From positions 1 through 7,594 of the forward strand of contig JALOQG010000124.1 in assembly GCA_025453505.1 (NCBI GenBank): a stretch of DNA of 7,594 nt, given 5' to 3'. The notes beneath the pieces are model-generated. The model saw only the letters and a list, made by a program, of their open reading frames with translations. It searched no databases and was not told where the DNA came from. Numbering within the stretch: position 1 is the stretch's first letter; each line of letters opens with the position of its first letter. This DNA comes from Myxococcota bacterium (lineage in GTDB: Bacteria; Myxococcota_A; UBA9160; PR03). Below are positions 5,339 to 7,594 of this stretch, piece after piece. Both the position numbers and the translations under genes were made by a program.

Positions 5339-7594
5339 TTGAGGCGCGACTTGCGAATCGGCTGCGTACTCGTGATCGCGGTCGCGATGCTGACGTCGCC
5401 CGGTTGTGCGCCGGAGCCGAACGCACCCGCACGCGTCGTCGTCGTCACGATCGACACGCTGCGCGCGGATCACGTCGGGACCTACGGGTCGGAGCGCGCG
5501 CGCACGCCGGTTCTCGATGGGCTCGCCCGCGAGGGCGTGCGTTTCGACGCCGCGTTCTCTCCCGTTCCGTTGACGCTGCCCGCGCACGCCACGCTGCTCA
5601 CGGGTCTCGACCCGGATCGTCACGGCGTCCGACACAACGCCGTGTTCACGCTGGCGCCGGAGATCCCGTCGCTGCCGGAGCGCCTGCGCGCAGCCGGCTT
5701 CGGGACGGCCGCCTTCGTCGGCGCGTTCGTCCTCGACCGGCGCTTCGGGCTCGCGCGCGGATTCGACGTCTACGACGACGCGATGGACGGCCGCCGCAGC
5801 GGCCGCGCGGTCGTGGGCTTCGCCGAGCGCCGCGCGGACGCCGTCGTCGACGCCTTCCTCGGATGGCTCGAGTCGGCGCCGGAGCGTTTCTTCGCCTGGG
5901 TTCACGTCTACGACCCGCACGCGGACTACGACCCGCCCGCCGGCTTCTCGCTCGGCTTCGCCGGACGGCCCTACGACGGAGAGATCGCCTTCGTCGACTC
6001 GCAACTCGGACGCCTCTTCGAGGCGCTCGACGCGCGTTTCGATCCCGCGGACACGCTCGTGGTCGTCACGTCGGATCACGGCGAAGCGCTCGGCGAGCAC
6101 GGCGAGCCCACGCACTCCTACTCGCTCTACGAGGCGACGCAGCGCATTCCGATGATCTGGCGCGGGCCGGGCTTTCGCGGCGGACGCACGGTGGACGACG
6201 TCGTGCGGCTCGCCGACGTCGCGCCCACGATCCTCGCAGCCCTGGGCCACGAACCGTTCCCCGAGTCCAGCGGGCGCGATCTCGCTCCGCTCCTGCACGG
6301 CGACGCGCCGCCCGCACGCGCCTACGCCGAGACGCTCGCGACGCATCTCGACTACGCCTGGAGCGCGCTCTTCTCCGTGCGTGACACGCGATGGCGTTAC
6401 ATCCGCGCGCCCGAGCCGGAGCTCTACGACCTCGACGCGGACCCGCGCGAGCGGCGCAACGTCGCGGCCGCGCAGCCCGAGGTCGTGCGCGAGCTCGATG
6501 CGTGGCTCGCGGAGCGGCTCGCGAACGCGCGTCCGCTGGGCACGGCGGCGGCGCTCTCGTCGGAAGAGCGCGCCCGGCTGCAGGCGCTCGGCTACGTGGC
6601 GGGAGCGGGCGAGGCGGCCGACGCCGACTTCGGCGGGCCGGACCCGAAGCAGCGCACCGGCGTGCTCGTCGCGCTCGAGCGGGCGGAGTCGCTCGGCGGT
6701 GCGGGCCGCTGGGCGGACGCGTTCGCCCAGCTGCAGCCGCTCGAGGAGCGGGGCGACCAGTTCCTGCTGACACGCGCGAGCTTCGCCGTGCGCGCCGGTC
6801 TCCTCGATGCGGCCGAGGGCGATCTCGAGGCGGCGATCGCGCAGGCGCCGGGTCGCCCGGACCTGCTCCGCCTGCGCGCGCTCGTCGAGGAAGTGCGGCG
6901 CAACGGTCCGGCGGCGCGCGCGCTCTACGAGAGCGTGCTCGCCCTCGACGCGTCCGACGCCCAGGCGACGACCGGTCTCGGAAGACTGGCCGAGATCGAG
7001 GGCGACGCGGAACGGGCGGAGGCGCACTACCGCGAAGCACTGGTCCAGCAGCCCGGCCAGGCGGAGGCGACCTGGCGGCTCGCGGCCCTGCGCGCCGAGC
7101 ACGATGGCCTCGACGAGGCGCAGGCATTGTTGGCCGAGGCAGGGGATGCGCCCGAGCCGTTCGTCGTCTGGCGGGTCGCGAGCGCCGAGGCGCGGGCCGG
7201 TCAGGTCGAGTCGGCCGCGGCGCGGCTCGACGCCGCCCTCCGCGGCGCGGTCCCGACCCCTTTGGTGATCGCCGCCGCTCCGCTCCTCGAGGCGGGCGGG
7301 CGCGGGGACGCGTCGCTCCGGATCCAGGAGGAGGCGCTGCGAGCGGATCCGGATGCCTGGCAGATCCAGAACGGAGTCGCGTGGAATCTCGCGAAGGCGG
7401 GGCGGGATCTCGATCGCGCGCTCGATCTCGCGCGCACCGCGGTCCGCGCGTCGGGCGAGGATCCCGCCGTGCTCGATACCCTGGCCGCGGTCCAGCTGCG
7501 TCGGGGCGAGGCCGCGCCGGCCCTCGCGAGCGCCGATCGGGCGCTGCGCCGCACGACCGAGTCCGCGCTGCGCTCCCATCTATATTGGGTGCGC
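5339..7594 (+). CDS. Exported sulfatase-fold (alkaline phosphatase superfamily) protein fused to TPRs, 3' end missing
   Basis: There are 752 codons with no stop before the window ends. The N-terminus is a signal peptide (MRRDLRIGCVLVIAVAM) reaching Cys23, preceded by S-P-G, an imperfect lipobox. The catalytic domain spans about residues 33-420. It shows TIDTLRADHVGTYG at 37-50 (metal Asp39), then PLTLPAHATLLTG at 77-89, WVHVYDPHADYDPP at 187-200, YDGEIAFVD at 212-220, and SDHGEALGEHG at 245-255 with Asp246 and His247, plus His259. ELYDLDADP and LQALGYVAG close the domain, as in many sulfatases. The nucleophile position is Thr79, not the Cys or Ser of formylglycine sulfatases, so a phospho-type hydrolase or transferase is as likely as a sulfatase. 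TPR-like repeats follow from about 430, and the C-terminal module has NGVAW at 678-682 and DTL at 713-715. The start is uncertain: TTG 5339 gives the more basic n-region, TTG 5351 has GAGG 6 nt upstream, and GTG 5327 is also in frame. The gene is divergent from the TPR/STT3 operon. Confidence 0.88.
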   Translation, partial: MRRDLRIGCVLVIAVAMLTSPGCAPEPNAPARVVVVTIDTLRADHVGTYGSERARTPVLDGLAREGVRFDAAFSPVPLTLPAHATLLTGLDPDRHGVRHNAVFTLAPEIPSLPERLRAAGFGTAAFVGAFVLDRRFGLARGFDVYDDAMDGRRSGRAVVGFAERRADAVVDAFLGWLESAPERFFAWVHVYDPHADYDPPAGFSLGFAGRPYDGEIAFVDSQLGRLFEALDARFDPADTLVVVTSDHGEALGEHGEPTHSYSLYEATQRIPMIWRGPGFRGGRTVDDVVRLADVAPTILAALGHEPFPESSGRDLAPLLHGDAPPARAYAETLATHLDYAWSALFSVRDTRWRYIRAPEPELYDLDADPRERRNVAAAQPEVVRELDAWLAERLANARPLGTAAALSSEERARLQALGYVAGAGEAADADFGGPDPKQRTGVLVALERAESLGGAGRWADAFAQLQPLEERGDQFLLTRASFAVRAGLLDAAEGDLEAAIAQAPGRPDLLRLRALVEEVRRNGPAARALYESVLALDASDAQATTGLGRLAEIEGDAERAEAHYREALVQQPGQAEATWRLAALRAEHDGLDEAQALLAEAGDAPEPFVVWRVASAEARAGQVESAAARLDAALRGAVPTPLVIAAAPLLEAGGRGDASLRIQEEALRADPDAWQIQNGVAWNLAKAGRDLDRALDLARTAVRASGEDPAVLDTLAAVQLRRGEAAPALASADRALRRTTESALRSHLYWVR
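5341..5344 (+). promoter_or_regulatory. Possible Shine-Dalgarno GAGG for the alternative TTG start at 5351
   Basis: GAGG is followed by 6 nt (CGCGAC) and then TTG at 5351. If used, the signal peptide would start MRIGCVLVIA and lose the RRD residues. The TTG at 5339 has only a weak GGCGAG-like site 4 nt upstream. This is the main reason the start of the sulfatase-like gene is uncertain. Confidence 0.35.

Noticed and set aside
2592..5342. Plus-strand open frame of 916 codons opposite the first TPR gene
   Set aside because: It is longer than the real gene but its composition is a reverse-complement echo of the TPR coding sequence. It has no signal peptide or motif and runs through the promoter region.
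5047..6384. Plus-strand open frame of 445 codons overlapping the sulfatase-like gene in another frame
   Set aside because: It is extremely Arg-rich and out of frame with the conserved catalytic motifs.
5057..7579. Minus-strand open frame of 840 codons opposite the sulfatase-like gene
   Set aside because: The translation is Arg/Ala/Glu-rich with no recognisable motif, while the plus strand encodes textbook sulfatase-fold motifs over the same bases. It is a shadow of GC-biased third positions.

Overview
The window reads as high-GC bacterial chromosome with a strong preference for G or C at third codon positions. Putative lipoproteins with lipobox signal peptides, good Shine-Dalgarno (SD) sites and TTG starts point to a diderm bacterium. 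Gene content (an STT3-like membrane protein, giant tetratricopeptide (TPR) lipoproteins, a sulfatase-fold/TPR fusion) is reminiscent of Myxococcota, other deltaproteobacterial lineages, Acidobacteriota or similar environmental phyla. The sequence alone does not settle the taxonomy.

The layout is two divergent transcription units around a short intergenic region at about 5196-5338. The left unit runs on the minus strand. It starts with a TPR lipoprotein of about 813 aa (5195-2754), followed after 8 nt by a second TPR lipoprotein of 823 aa (2745-274). After another 14 nt comes the first 86 codons of an STT3/PglB/AglB-like oligosaccharyltransferase (259 to beyond base 1). The tight spacing, and an SD that overlaps the stop codon of the first gene, indicate one operon. 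The right unit runs on the plus strand and is a single gene (5339 to beyond 7594). It encodes an exported alkaline-phosphatase-superfamily ('sulfatase') domain fused to a C-terminal TPR region.

The divergent intergenic region has an exact TATAAT hexamer facing the left operon and a perfect 18-bp palindrome 33 nt before the right gene, a candidate shared operator. No stretch over 300 bases lacks a gene. No tRNA, rRNA, CRISPR array, insertion sequence or clear terminator was seen.

All three long proteins carry the same C-terminal TPR module, with an AW pair near its start and a DTL motif 34-35 residues further on, although the genes lie on opposite strands. Together with the STT3-like gene this suggests an envelope glycan or glycoprotein assembly locus: TPR scaffolds on a membrane, a lipid-linked glycan transferase, and a secreted phospho/sulfo-hydrolase or transferase that edits the product. 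The TPR lipoproteins resemble in general form the PrsT-type proteins of exosortase/EPS loci. That link is inference; no exosortase or PEP-CTERM gene is in the window. Several very long ORFs antisense or out of frame to these genes are GC-bias shadows.
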